In this document: positions 30,020 through 39,463 of the stretch, piece by piece | Layout: each line of letters starts with the position of its first letter | How positions within the stretch are numbered: position 1 is the first letter of the stretch | Assembly (NCBI GenBank): GCA_016721865.1 | Contig: JADKHF010000011.1 | Coordinates: 1 to 64,000 of the forward strand | Direction of reading: 5' to 3' | Origin: Nitrosomonas sp. | GTDB taxonomy: Bacteria; Pseudomonadota; Gammaproteobacteria; Burkholderiales; Nitrosomonadaceae | Length of the DNA stretch: 64,000 nt | Made by a program: the position numbers and the translations under genes | Notes under the pieces: generated by a model | Database searches by the model: none | What the model was told of the DNA's origin: nothing | What the model saw: only the letters and a program-made list of their open reading frames with translations

Positions 30020-30299
30020 TCTCCTGACAAAAGTCAGAAGTTTGGCGCAAGTTGAAATCGAATACAGAAAAATATGTCATTTAGTAATGGTCGTTCAACG
30101 AGTTATCATGCGACAATTCTCGAATCTCCGGACACTACTGATTCATGATAATAATAATTCAAAGTAGAGCGATACAGGTGTGCATCATATCGGAGTAAAC
30201 ACTTGCATGCATTTTTTGAAGCTATTGTTTTTTATAATAGCTATAACTTTCCAATGGAAAAGCGGCATGATAAAGATAATCCGAGAATCAATAGAATAG

Positions 30300-30521
30300 C
30301 TAACGTACTATTGCTTCCACTATACGCCTGTAGAATGGTGACAGTAGAAGCAAAAGAGCGAAGCCAATTGGAAAAGCAATACTCCATGAGTATAGCCATT
30401 CTCTGATAAAAGCGTCAGAATAACCAAGATTGACTGCGGTGACTGTCGCGGAAACACAACCGGTCATAGTCGCCGACATCATGAAACAATAAATACAATG
30501 CGCTAATATTTTTTGTTTCAT
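30300..30521 (-). CDS. DUF2798 family small membrane protein
   Basis: Seventy-three residues with two hydrophobic helices: CFMMSATMTGCVSATVTAVN and SWSIAFPIGFALLLLLSPFY. This is the two-helix pattern of DUF2798 proteins. Function unknown. A GAGGG ribosome-binding site lies about 6 bp upstream of the ATG. Stands alone between the IS4 element and the deaminase gene. Confidence 0.7.
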   Translation of the reverse strand: MKQKILAHCIYCFMMSATMTGCVSATVTAVNLGYSDAFIREWLYSWSIAFPIGFALLLLLSPFYRRIVEAIVR

Positions 30522-30602
30522 GCGAACCCTCTATTTTCCAAAACCAATGACTCAACTCCTACAGTGTGCATATCGTAAGCGAATGAACAAGAATATTTTA
30601 AA

Positions 30603-31187
30603 TTATCTTGGTTGAATTGAAGCTTGTAACTGACTGTTATAAATTTCTCCAGTATAGCTCTGTAAAACTTCTACAGCCTGAAGACGCATCACTTTCCGTG
30701 TTACGCTGATTCCACGTTGTCTCAGCTCCTGCTCCCAATACAACGAGCGGGGACCTTCATTAAAGCCGATCGCCTGCGCATCTTCCGAACACGCACCACA
30801 AACAACCGATGCCACGCCCACCCACATCAACACACCCAGACACTGACAACACGGTTCCACACTGGTCACCAGCTCAAACAAACCATGACTTGCCAGTTCA
30901 AAACTTCCCAGCGTCTGTTCCGCTAAGGCCAGAGCCATCACTTCGGCATGCAACAATGAAGATTTACCTGGAACGACCCAGTTAACCCCCGGCGCAATAA
31001 GTTCGCCGGTGCATTGATTAAAAACAGCTGCACCAAAAGGCCCTCCACCATTTTTTATGCTTAAACGAGCCAAATCAATGACCAGAAACATTCTCTGATT
31101 CATTTCTGGAAAAGTCTGCGGAATTCCGGCAGACCAGGTATTCAACCATTTTGGAATGGGTAATGTAATATTGCTCCAGTGTTTCAT
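30603..31187 (-). CDS. Nucleoside deaminase (cytidine/deoxycytidylate deaminase family)
   Basis: Zinc-dependent deaminase fold of 194 residues. Ligands and catalytic Glu are in LLHAEVMALALAE (HAE) and TSVEPCCQCLGVLMWVGV (PCxxC). The substrate pocket segment GGGPFGAAVFNQ matches guanine deaminase/tRNA-adenosine-deaminase-like proteins. The exact substrate cannot be told; the long N-terminal extension (about 30 residues) favours the guanine-deaminase-like nucleoside deaminases over TadA. Confidence 0.8.
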   Translation of the reverse strand: MKHWSNITLPIPKWLNTWSAGIPQTFPEMNQRMFLVIDLARLSIKNGGGPFGAAVFNQCTGELIAPGVNWVVPGKSSLLHAEVMALALAEQTLGSFELASHGLFELVTSVEPCCQCLGVLMWVGVASVVCGACSEDAQAIGFNEGPRSLYWEQELRQRGISVTRKVMRLQAVEVLQSYTGEIYNSQLQASIQPR

Positions 31188-31647
31188 TCTATACGCAATA
31201 AGAAGTTATCGGATTAGTCGCTATGAAATCAATTATTTTGTGCCATATAATCCTTGTAACAAGGATCCTTATTGTTGAAATCCACTTCAATTATTCTGGG
31301 AAATGCGTGAAACTTTAATAGGACGGATAATACTATAAACCTTCTTTTTATAGGCTAATTCAACTTTCAAAGTTCCCTGCTAAAATGATCACTTATCGTC
31401 AGTAAATAATAAAGGCTATGTTGGCGTTAGTTGTTGATCGCTGCAAATAAACACTAATTATCATTTATAAACAGATCATTAGAGCAAAAACCAAGAATTG
31501 ATATTTTTTCGCAAATTCATTAGGTTACATGATTGCCAATAACTAACGCGAATATAGCCATAATAAAACACAAACTTAATGTACCAAATATCAATTTTAT
31601 TTTAATGACATAACAATTAAATGACAAATCAACTCCAAGGAAAATTA
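31188..31647. other. Intergenic region upstream of the alcohol dehydrogenase gene
   Basis: Strongly AT-rich, about 460 bp, between divergent genes, so it must carry both promoters. I see no gene, RNA or convincing operator. The last 12 bp hold the ribosome-binding site AAGGAAA for the dehydrogenase. Confidence 0.45.
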
Positions 31648-32651
31648 ATGATTAAAGCATATGCAGCATTTGAAGCGGACGGTAAAATTCAACCCTTTGA
31701 ATACGAGCTTGGATTATTAGCCACACATGAAGTTGATATAGCGATTGAGCATTGTGGTATTTGCCATAGTGATCTGAGCATGCTACACAATGATTGGGGA
31801 ATCACTCAGTATCCGTTTGTACCTGGTCATGAAATTATTGGCACAATCGCAGCCAAAGGTGCACATGTACATAATTTCCAACTCGGACAACGAGTCGGCC
31901 TTGGTTGGCACGCTGGCTATTGTATGACCTGTCACAGCTGCATGTCCGGCGATCACAATCTTTGCGCCCAGGCAGAATCAACGATCGTAAATCGCTATGG
32001 AGGGTTCGCAGATAGAGTTCGCGCTAATGCTGCGAGCGTTGTTGCTCTACCGGATAACATAAACACTCAAACAGCAGGACCTCTTTTTTGTGCTGGAATT
32101 ACCGTTTTTAATCCTCTGCTGCAATTCGATATTCAGCCAACTGCCAAAGTTGCTGTTATTGGCATAGGTGGCTTAGGACATATTGCCTTGCAATTTCTGA
32201 AAGCATGGGGTTGCCGAGTAACCGTTTTTACATCCAGTGATGACAAGAAAAAAGAAGCATTGGCGTTAGGTGCACATAAAGTTCTGAACACATACAATCC
32301 GGCTGAACTTGGTGCTGCAAGAAACCAGTTTGACTTAATTTTATCGACAGTAAATGTGAAGCTCGACTGGAATGCCTATATTGCGACCTTGCGCCCTAAA
32401 GGCCGTTTACATTTTTAGGTGTAATCCCTGAATCTCTGGATATCAACGTGTTCCCTTTAATTTCAAATCAATGCTCTATTTCAGGTTCACCCGTCGGTAG
32501 TCCAGCAAGTTTGGAAACGATGCTGAATTTTGTAGAACAACATAATATTGAACCAATCGTTGAGATCTTTCGCTTTGATCAGATCAATGAAGCATTAGAA
32601 AGATTAGCAAGTGGTAAAGCAAAATATCGAATTGTACTCAGCAACCAATAA
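31648..32651 (+). CDS. Zinc-dependent alcohol dehydrogenase, NADP type (one apparent frameshift)
   Basis: Medium-chain dehydrogenase of the cinnamyl-alcohol/YahK type, probably reducing aldehydes. Zinc ligands are in EHCGICHSDLSMLHNDWG, PFVPGHEIIG and the structural-zinc loop CHSCMSGDHNLC. The Rossmann motif is VAVIGIGGLGHIALQFLKAW. The frame opens nine codons earlier at 31621, but AAGGAAA lies just upstream of the ATG at 31648 (MIKAYAAFE), which I prefer. The frame breaks at a T run (32412-32416); with one more T it continues LGVIPESLDINVFPLIS to FDQINEALERLASGKAKYR. Joined length about 334. Confidence 0.85.
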
Positions 32652-32715
32652 TACTGTTTATTAATCAGTAGAATAACGATCTGAGACAAAACACTCACAT
32701 CAAAACCAAACTACT

Positions 32716-32835
32716 ACCTACTAAAAGTAGGTGAGATAGGCGGCAGCTTGGGTGCAGACAACTAAAGTTTTCTAATCGCACCAAGCTAAGCGCATGAGTC
32801 AAAAAATTAAAATCAAAGTCACCGTCTAAAGACGG
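32716..32835. repeat. Pair of hairpins resembling IS200/IS605 ends
   Basis: Two perfect short stems with A-rich loops: ACCTAC-TAAAA-GTAGGT (32716-32732) and CCGTC-TAAA-GACGG (32822-32835), about 90 bp apart, followed by CGGCTTTACC. Sub-terminal hairpins of this kind mark IS200/IS605 ends and the small palindrome-bounded elements derived from them. No transposase gene lies between. The second hairpin could instead act as a terminator for the dehydrogenase gene. Confidence 0.3.
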
Positions 32836-32859
32836 CGGCTTTACCAGATATATATTGAA

Positions 32860-33179
32860 ATGAAGCCAAAAATATTTTCTCTAGTACTACTCAACACTTA
32901 GAAAAAGACGAGTTCTTCGAACTTCTTATCAAGAATGATACGGTAACGATTGAAAGAATTATCTCAAAGGGCAAAAAATCGCCAGAATCTGATTGGTATG
33001 ATCAGGAAAAAAATGAATGGGTGATGGTTTTAAAAGGAAAAGCTGTATTGTCTTTTGAAGATCAGACGTCAGTCCAGCTCAATGAGGGAGACTTCATTAA
33101 TATCCCCTCTCATAAGAAACACAGAGTTGCATGGACAGATCCTGACAATGAAACTATCTGGCTTGCTGTTCATTATTGA
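32860..33179 (+). CDS. Cupin domain protein (apparent frameshift at codon 4)
   Basis: Small single-domain cupin, about 106 residues, with an unknown ligand. After the first codons the frame reads EKDEFFELLIKNDTVTIERI, DWYDQEKNEWVMVLKGKAVL, QLNEGDFINIPSHKKHRVAW and ETIWLAVHY: the two cupin beta-motifs with metal-ligand His near the end. The only good ATG (32860, MKPK) is one base out of register. One extra A in the A5 run at 32868-32872 joins them as MKPKNIFSS. Function cannot be assigned. Confidence 0.75.
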
Positions 33180-33303
33180 TTGCATTATTCGAATCGGAAT
33201 CAGCTGTCTTATAATCCATAGATCCCGGCTTATCTAAGAAACCGTGTACAAACTGGAGAAATTCAGATGGTGAATCAATTTCACCATGGCATTGCATCAA
33301 TGA

Positions 33304-33516
33304 TTATTTGGGTGCTTGCTTGCTGTATTTCTGACGGAACTTCTCAACTCTACCCGCGGTATCTACAATCTTTTGCTTGCCCGTATAAAATGGATGACAA
33401 AGCGAACATACCTCAATATTCAGAGGTTTATTCATGGTCGAGCGTGTATTAAAAACACTACCGCAACTGCAAGTTACGGTTATCTCCTGATAGTCTGGAT
33501 GAATGTCTGCTTTCAT
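33304..33516 (-). CDS. rpmE: 50S ribosomal protein L31 (zinc-binding type)
   Basis: L31, 70 residues from MKADIHPDYQEITVTCSCGS. The ligand cysteines are present (TCSCGS and EVCSLCHPFYTGKQK), so this is the zinc-containing form rather than the zinc-independent paralogue. The frame opens five codons earlier, but the family starts MKADIHP. It sits 97 bp downstream of rho, a common arrangement. A small hairpin (ATGGTGAA/TTCACCAT, 33269-33289) follows the gene. Confidence 0.95.
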   Translation of the reverse strand: MKADIHPDYQEITVTCSCGSVFNTRSTMNKPLNIEVCSLCHPFYTGKQKIVDTAGRVEKFRQKYSKQAPK

Positions 33517-33612
33517 GGCCAATATCCTCAATTAATCCATCCCCCAAAGGGGAATTAAAAAATCGTGTATTATCCTTTAATGCGCGTATCGGTGCAACTA
33601 TGAAATCTATGC

Positions 33613-34872
33613 TTAAACCCGTCTCATCGAATCAAAGAAATCAGAATTACTCTTAGTTGCCTTGATTTTATCCAGCAAGAACGCCATAGCATCCATATCA
33701 TCCATTGGATGCAATAACTTACGTAATACCCAGATTTTTTGCAAAACCTCTGGAGGAATTAGCAATTCTTCTCGGCGAGTACCTGATCGATTCACATTGA
33801 TTGCTGGATATATCCGTTTTTCAGCCATTTTCCGATCAAGATGGATTTCCATATTGCCAGTGCCTTTGAATTCTTCGTAAATCACATCATCCATACGTGA
33901 TCCCGTATCAATCAACGCTGTTGCAATAATAGTCAGCGACCCGCCTTCTTCGACATTACGAGCGGCACCAAAAAAACGTTTAGGCCGTTGCAGTGCGCTT
34001 GCATCCACACCACCAGTCAGCACCTTACCAGAAGCAGGTACTACCGTATTATAAGCACGCGCCAGTCGCGTGATCGAATCGAGCAATATGACGACATCTT
34101 TCTTATGCTCCACCAAGCGCTTGGCTTTCTCTATTACCATGTCAGCTACTTGCACATGCCGCATGGCTGATTCATCAAAAGTGGAAGAAATCACTTCGCC
34201 CCTGACAGAGCGAATCATCTCCGTCACTTCTTCAGGGCGCTCATCAATCAATAACACTATCAGAATCACATCCGGATAATTAGCAGCGATGGCATGTGCG
34301 ATGTGCTGCAGCATAACGGTTTTACCTGATTTTGGGCTGGCAACCAGCAAACCGCGCTGACCTTTACCGATAGGAGCAATCAAATCAATAATACGGCTTG
34401 TAATATTCTCTTCAGCCTTAATGTCACGCTCCAGTATCAACCGTTCATCGGGAAATAGTGGTGTTAGATTCTCAAACAAGATTTTCTGTTTGGAATTCTC
34501 TGGGGGTTCGTTATTAACTTTATCAACTTTTACCAACGCAAAATAGCGCTCACCATCCTTTGGAGGACGAATTTCACCATCAATCGAATCGCCTGTATGC
34601 AGGTTAAAGCGTCTGATTTGACTAGGCGAAATATAAATATCATCAGGACCAGCCAAATACGAGGTGTCTGGAGAACGTAAAAAACCGAACCCATCCTGCA
34701 ATACTTCCAGTGTTCCATGACCATAAATATTCTCACCTTTACGCGCCTGATTTTTAAGCAATGCAAAAATCAGATCCTGCTTTCGCATTCGGTTAGCGCC
34801 ATCAATTTCATTTTCGATGGCCATTTTTACTAATTCAGTTACATGTAGGTTTTTTAGATCAGATAAACGCAT
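33613..34872 (-). CDS. rho: Transcription termination factor Rho
   Basis: Hexameric RNA helicase that ends untranslated transcripts. The N-terminal helix bundle (MRLSDLKNLHVTELVKMA) is followed by the cold-shock-like RNA-binding domain (GTLEVLQDGFGFLRSPDTSY). The ATPase domain has Walker A VASPKSGKTVMLQ, the VLLIDERPEEVTEMIRSV Walker B region and the Q/R-loop segment. Intact, 419 residues, the family norm. trxA lies upstream on the same strand, the classic trxA-rho order. Confidence 0.97.
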   Translation of the reverse strand: MRLSDLKNLHVTELVKMAIENEIDGANRMRKQDLIFALLKNQARKGENIYGHGTLEVLQDGFGFLRSPDTSYLAGPDDIYISPSQIRRFNLHTGDSIDGEIRPPKDGERYFALVKVDKVNNEPPENSKQKILFENLTPLFPDERLILERDIKAEENITSRIIDLIAPIGKGQRGLLVASPKSGKTVMLQHIAHAIAANYPDVILIVLLIDERPEEVTEMIRSVRGEVISSTFDESAMRHVQVADMVIEKAKRLVEHKKDVVILLDSITRLARAYNTVVPASGKVLTGGVDASALQRPKRFFGAARNVEEGGSLTIIATALIDTGSRMDDVIYEEFKGTGNMEIHLDRKMAEKRIYPAINVNRSGTRREELLIPPEVLQKIWVLRKLLHPMDDMDAMAFLLDKIKATKSNSDFFDSMRRV

Positions 34873-35019
34873 GAAGAAGCTCGTGAAAAAAGAATACTTA
34901 CTTAAAAGATAGTGACGCTAGAAGGAAAGTTGTTACGGACGGGATAATTAAATATAAGGTGTGGTCTTTTACAAATCTGCATCACCCACAAATCACCTAA
35001 TTATGAAAGCCTAGCGGGT

Positions 35020-35346
35020 TTAAATATGACTGTCAATAAATGCTGTTAATTGCGATTTCGACAATGCTCCAACTTTAGTCGCTTCAATATTTCCGTTTTT
35101 AAATAACATCAATGTTGGAATACCGCGAATACCATATTTCGGTGGCGTTATCTGATTTTCATCGATATTCAGTTTGGCTATTTTTAGGCGTTCTCCATAT
35201 TCACCCGCAATTTCATCGAGTATCGGCGCTATCATCTTGCACGGACCACACCATTCCGCCCAGTAATCAACCAGCACAGGGGTTGCCGATTGCAAAACTT
35301 CCGCATCAAAATTAGCATCAGTAACGTAATGAATATGCTGACTCAT
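35020..35346 (-). CDS. trxA: Thioredoxin
   Basis: Thioredoxin 1-type protein with the WCGPC redox site (DYWAEWCGPCKMIAPILDEI) and the cis-proline loop GIRGIPTLMLFKNG. A GAGG ribosome-binding site sits about 7 bp before the ATG at 35346 (MSQHIHYVTD), favouring it over an ATG five codons upstream. Product 108 residues, the family length. Lies 147 bp upstream of rho. Confidence 0.95.
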   Translation of the reverse strand: MSQHIHYVTDANFDAEVLQSATPVLVDYWAEWCGPCKMIAPILDEIAGEYGERLKIAKLNIDENQITPPKYGIRGIPTLMLFKNGNIEATKVGALSKSQLTAFIDSHI

Positions 35347-35568
35347 ATAATCCTCATTCAAATTATTCAGTTTTAAGATTAGTAAACCTAATTATCTCAA
35401 AGATTGGTTTACGGGATTGCTTGGAATAGAGCTGTAAAAGAAAGGTATACACACTACTTTGCTATGCTATAGAAAAAATTGTTAAAAGGGAAGCATCATT
35501 TTTTTAAAATATGCTCAGGAAAACAAATGAGGTAAAGTTTCTACACAAAATGATTTCAAAACTCACTG

Positions 35569-36624
35569 TCACTGCATTGATTGATGAAATGCCACAATAT
35601 GATCTGCTTCAAGCTTGATACCTATTTTCTCACCAATCACATGATTATGATGACTGGGCACTAACGCTAGCACCTTAGCTCCGCCATCAAGACGCAATGT
35701 ATATAAAATATCTGCGCCGCGAAATGCTTTGTAAATAACTGTTGCCTGCAACGGACTGGAGTCATCGTACACAATATCATCCGGACGTACTAACACATCT
35801 ACCTTGCAACCACTATCGCAATATCGCGGAATTTCGCCCTTTAAAATTCCCAGTTCAATTTCAATCTGCTGAGCATTAATGACTGTACCTGGAAGAAATA
35901 CCCCTTGGCCGACAAAATTTGCCACAAAACGATTTACTGGACGATGATAAAGATTGAAAGCTGTATCCCATTGCTGAATCTCACCTTGATGCATGACACC
36001 AATCTCATCGGCAATCGCAAATGCCTCTGCCTGATCATGGGTTACCAGAATAGCCGTAATTCCCTGATTCTTAAGAATCTCACGCACTTCCATGCTTAAG
36101 CGTTCGCGCAAGCTGACATCCAGATTGGAAAAAGGCTCATCCAACAACAGCAACTCCGGTTTAGGTGCCAGCGCACGCGCAAGTGCTACGCGCTGTTGTT
36201 GGCCCCCTGACAATTCATGCGGATATTTTTTAGATACGCTGACTAATTGCACAATTTGCAACAACTCATCAACACGCCGCTCGCGTTTCGCTCTGGTTAA
36301 CCGATGCAAGCCAAAACCAATATTGGCAGCCACATCAAGGTGTGGGAATAGCGCATAATCCTGAAAAACCATACCAATCTGCCTTTGTTCCGGCGGAACA
36401 AAGGCATCTGCACTGCTTACGCAAAAACCATTGAGCAGAATTTCGCCCGCAGTAACCGGCTCGAAACCAGCGATACATCGTAACGCAGTAGTCTTGCCAC
36501 AACCACTTGGGCCAAGCAAACAACCGATATCCCCTTTATGCAATACCAGGGATAAATCACGAATAACGACTTGCTCACCATAAGCTTGCCGGACATTCTT
36601 AAGCTGCAGCAATGCGGTACTCAT
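35569..36624 (-). CDS. fbpC: Ferric iron ABC transporter, ATP-binding protein
   Basis: ABC ATPase energising Fe3+ uptake (FbpC/AfuC/FutC group). Walker A is LLGPSGCGKTTALRCIAGFE, the signature is HELSGGQQQRVALARALA, Walker B is LLLLDEPFSNLDVSLRE, and the H-loop is LVTHDQAEAF. The C-terminal TOBE-like regulatory domain (about 240-350) includes VLVRPDDIVYDDSSPLQATV. The ATG at 36624 is preferred; a TTG one codon earlier is also in frame. It begins 4 bp past the stop of the permease gene, so it is the last gene of fbpABC. Confidence 0.9.
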   Translation of the reverse strand: MSTALLQLKNVRQAYGEQVVIRDLSLVLHKGDIGCLLGPSGCGKTTALRCIAGFEPVTAGEILLNGFCVSSADAFVPPEQRQIGMVFQDYALFPHLDVAANIGFGLHRLTRAKRERRVDELLQIVQLVSVSKKYPHELSGGQQQRVALARALAPKPELLLLDEPFSNLDVSLRERLSMEVREILKNQGITAILVTHDQAEAFAIADEIGVMHQGEIQQWDTAFNLYHRPVNRFVANFVGQGVFLPGTVINAQQIEIELGILKGEIPRYCDSGCKVDVLVRPDDIVYDDSSPLQATVIYKAFRGADILYTLRLDGGAKVLALVPSHHNHVIGEKIGIKLEADHIVAFHQSMQ

Positions 36625-36628
36625 CAAT

Positions 36629-38292
36629 TTACTTTTCAGTTTGACGCATAAACAGGAAAATCGGTATCAATCCAGCCACCACAAGCGTTACAGCGGGCAG
36701 AGCCGCTTGCTCCCATTGCCCCTCCGACGTCATCTCAAAAATCCTTATAGCCAGCGTATCCCAACCAAATGGCCGCGTCATCAGTGTAATCGGCATCTCC
36801 TTCATGACATCGACAAACACTAAGGTAGCGGCTGTAAAAATACCCGATTTCAATATCGGAGCATGTACTTTTCTTATCATTGCCCAGCCATGCAACCCAA
36901 GGCTCATTGCCGCCTCATCGATACTGTGTGTAATGCGTTGCATGGCGCCATCAATGGGATAGTGACTGACCGCCATAAACCGTATCAAATAGGCAATCAG
37001 CATAGTGATCAGTGTGCCTTGAATCAACTGTCCTGTTTCAATCTGGAGCCAACGCTGAACCAATTCACTGATCTGTCCATCCAGCCAGGCTAGCGGCACA
37101 TACACCCCAATCGCCAAAACTGTGCCGGGTAATGCATAACCAATGATTGCAGTACGCACTGCATATCGCGTGGCTGAATCAGGATAACGCCGCGAAGCAT
37201 AAACCATGGTAATCACTACCAAACAAACCAACAAAGCGGCCAAACCAGATAATGATAATGAATGCCAGAGAAATTCCAAATAACGGGCTACATCATAGTC
37301 TTGTGTAAATGATTGCATGGCCCAAATACACAATTGCGTGACCGGTAACAAAAATGCAAAAACAATACGCACATAACAAAACCGGTAACCAGCCAGTTAT
37401 GCCAACCTATCAGCCGAATACGCTGCACTCGCTCAGTTCTTTTATTCTCGGCATAACGCATACGAGACCTGAATTGCTGCTCCAGAACAATCACGACAAA
37501 AACAATAATAATCAGCAAGGAAGCCAGCTGAGAAGCCGCATGCAAAGAAAACATGCTGAACCATACTTTATAAATAGCTGTTGTAAATGTGTTGTAGTTA
37601 AAAACCGCAACGGTACCGAAATCTGCCAGGGTCTCCATCAATACCAGCATAATTCCTCCTGCTATCCAGGGGCGTGCCATGGGCAACACCACTTTGAAAA
37701 AGCCTTGTCTGCGGTTTAAACCAAGAGATTGTGCAACTTCTAAAGAACGTTTTCCCTGGCTCACGAAAGCATTCCGTGCCAGTAAATAAACATAAGGATA
37801 AAAAGCAAGTGTCATAACGATGATGACACCTAACCTGCTACGTATATCAGGAAACCAGGATAAATCGTTATCCAGCCATGCACGTAGTGTGGTCTGTATA
37901 GGACCTGTAAAATCAAAAAGACCCAAAGCGACAAATGCCGTTACATAAGCGGGTATCGCCATTGGCAGTAACAATGCCCAGGAAAAAAAACGGCGGCCAG
38001 GAAATTCATAAACAGCCGTAAACCAAGCCAGACTGATACCCAGCAATGCAGTACCAACGAACACGCCCAATGCAAGCCAAAGTGTATTGATTAGCAAAAG
38101 GGGTAGCGTGGTCTCAACCAGATGCTGCCAAATATCACTGGCAGGCGCAAGAAAAGATGAAAAGATCACGCCTACAGGCGCCAACACCAATGCTGCTGCG
38201 ATAAAAGGAACCACACGCCAGATGGTCATTAAACGATGGGATAGAATGATGCGGAAAAATTCTCGGCTGAATAGGGTTTTATTTTCCACCAA
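36629..38292 (-). CDS. fbpB: Ferric iron ABC transporter, permease (one apparent frameshift)
   Basis: Two-domain permease of about 554 residues with twelve predicted membrane segments. The first half has a binding-protein-dependent transport motif around ARNAFVSQGKRSLEVAQSLG, and the second half around DEAAMSLGLHGWAMIRKVHA, the EAA loops that dock on FbpC. The frame changes near 37352 inside a T5 run: the first half ends VMCVLFLHF and the second resumes LLPVTQLCIWAMQSF. One added T restores a single protein. The start is uncertain: TTG at 38292 or GTG at 38289. Lies between fbpA and fbpC. Confidence 0.87.
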
Positions 38293-38333
38293 CCCATTAG
38301 GTCTGCATTGTTTCTCGCATTCGCTCTGATTTT

Positions 38334-39347
38334 TTACTGGTAACCTGCACGATCCATCAATTTCACAGCGGTTGCCTGTAACTCACCGGCTTTAACGAGA
38401 TTCATGGGGTTTTGCTTAAAACTACCCCAAGCCGCAACAAACGGATCCACTTTAATTCTTGGATTAGCTGGATACTCCATATTCACATCAGCAAAAAGAT
38501 TTTGAGCTTTATCCGATGACAAAAACTCCAGCAATTTGACAGCAGCTAACCCATTTCGCCCGTGATGCGTAATTCCTGCACCTGAAATATTGACATGCAC
38601 ACCACTATTATTCTGGTTTGGCCAGAAAACTGCCAATGGCAGATTGGGATCTTTCTGCATTAAGCGGCCAAAGTAATAAGTATTGACCAAAGTCACATCA
38701 CATTTTCCGGCTGCAACGAATTCCAACGCTCTAGTATCATCCGACAGCGGATCTGTTGCCAAGTTGGCCACCCAGCCTCTGACAATTTTCTCCGCTTCAG
38801 GCTCACCATGTTCTGCAATCAACATCGCTACCAGAGATTGGTTATAAACCTTTTTCGAAGTGCGCAGGCATAGCCGTTTGTGCCACTTGGGATCAGCCAG
38901 ATCTTCATACGTGGAGAGTTCAGAAGGTTTCACTTTCTTTGTGTTATAAATCAATGTACGTGCACGTATTGACAAGCCAAACCATTCATTTTTTGGATCC
39001 CGCAAATGCGCTGGGATATTATTCTCCAGCACTTCTGATTTAACAGGTTTCAGTAATCCTGCCTGAGCGGCCGCCCAAAGGTTACCTGCATCCGCAGTTA
39101 TCAGCATATCAGCCGGTGTATTTTTTCCTTCTGCTTCCAGTCGAGCAAGCAAGGCACCTTCATTGTCTGTTGTATATTTGACTTTGATCCCGGTTTCCTT
39201 GGTAAAGGCATCGAACATCGGTTTAATCAGTTGCTCAATCCGCGCAGAATAAACCACCACTTCTTCAGCATGTACCGAGTGCGCGGCAAACAAAGAAAAA
39301 AGGAACGAAACCGCAACAAAAAAACGACATGTGTTAAATCTTGGCAT
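38334..39347 (-). CDS. fbpA: Ferric iron ABC transporter, periplasmic binding protein
   Basis: Fe3+-binding protein that delivers iron to FbpBC. Signal peptide from the ATG at 39347 (MPRFNTCRFFVAVSFLFSLF, cleavage after VHA). The mature protein starts EEVVVYSARIEQLIKPMFDA and contains the iron-site tyrosine pair (VNTYYFGRLM). The frame is open 27 codons further upstream, but those would bury the signal peptide. Length 337. A Fur-box-like sequence lies about 65 bp upstream of the ATG, consistent with iron repression. Confidence 0.9.
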   Translation of the reverse strand: MPRFNTCRFFVAVSFLFSLFAAHSVHAEEVVVYSARIEQLIKPMFDAFTKETGIKVKYTTDNEGALLARLEAEGKNTPADMLITADAGNLWAAAQAGLLKPVKSEVLENNIPAHLRDPKNEWFGLSIRARTLIYNTKKVKPSELSTYEDLADPKWHKRLCLRTSKKVYNQSLVAMLIAEHGEPEAEKIVRGWVANLATDPLSDDTRALEFVAAGKCDVTLVNTYYFGRLMQKDPNLPLAVFWPNQNNSGVHVNISGAGITHHGRNGLAAVKLLEFLSSDKAQNLFADVNMEYPANPRIKVDPFVAAWGSFKQNPMNLVKAGELQATAVKLMDRAGYQ

Positions 39348-39412
39348 GACAAAACTTCCAGACAAAAATATTTTTAGGTTCAATGCATCATCATCGATTA
39401 CTATATTATGAA

Positions 39413-39427
39413 TACGAATAATTATCA
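39413..39427 (-). promoter_or_regulatory. Candidate Fur box upstream of fbpA
   Basis: On the minus strand TGATAAT-T-ATTCGTA matches 11 of 14 positions of the 7-1-7 Fur consensus (TGATAAT-n-ATTATCA), one half perfectly. It lies about 65 bp before the fbpA ATG, as expected for an iron-uptake operon. AT-rich surroundings make chance matches likely, so this is tentative. Confidence 0.35.
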
Positions 39428-39463
39428 ATTAAATATCGCGGGTTCAGGATCTAATGATTACAA

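Larger units (their letters stand above)
27434..30141 (-). mobile_element. IS4-family insertion sequence, interrupted by an IS1182-like element
   Basis: The ends match as an imperfect inverted repeat: TCAGAAGTGTCCGGATATT at 27434 and, read inward from the other side, TCAGTAGTGTCCGGAGATT ending at 30141. Between them is an IS4-type transposase gene on the minus strand, cut in two by the insertion at 27672-29300. No clear target duplication is visible outside these ends. Confidence 0.7.

Noticed and set aside
33269..33289. Small hairpin after rpmE as a terminator
   Set aside because: The stem is perfect (8 bp), but no U-tract follows on the rpmE strand; mentioned under rpmE only.
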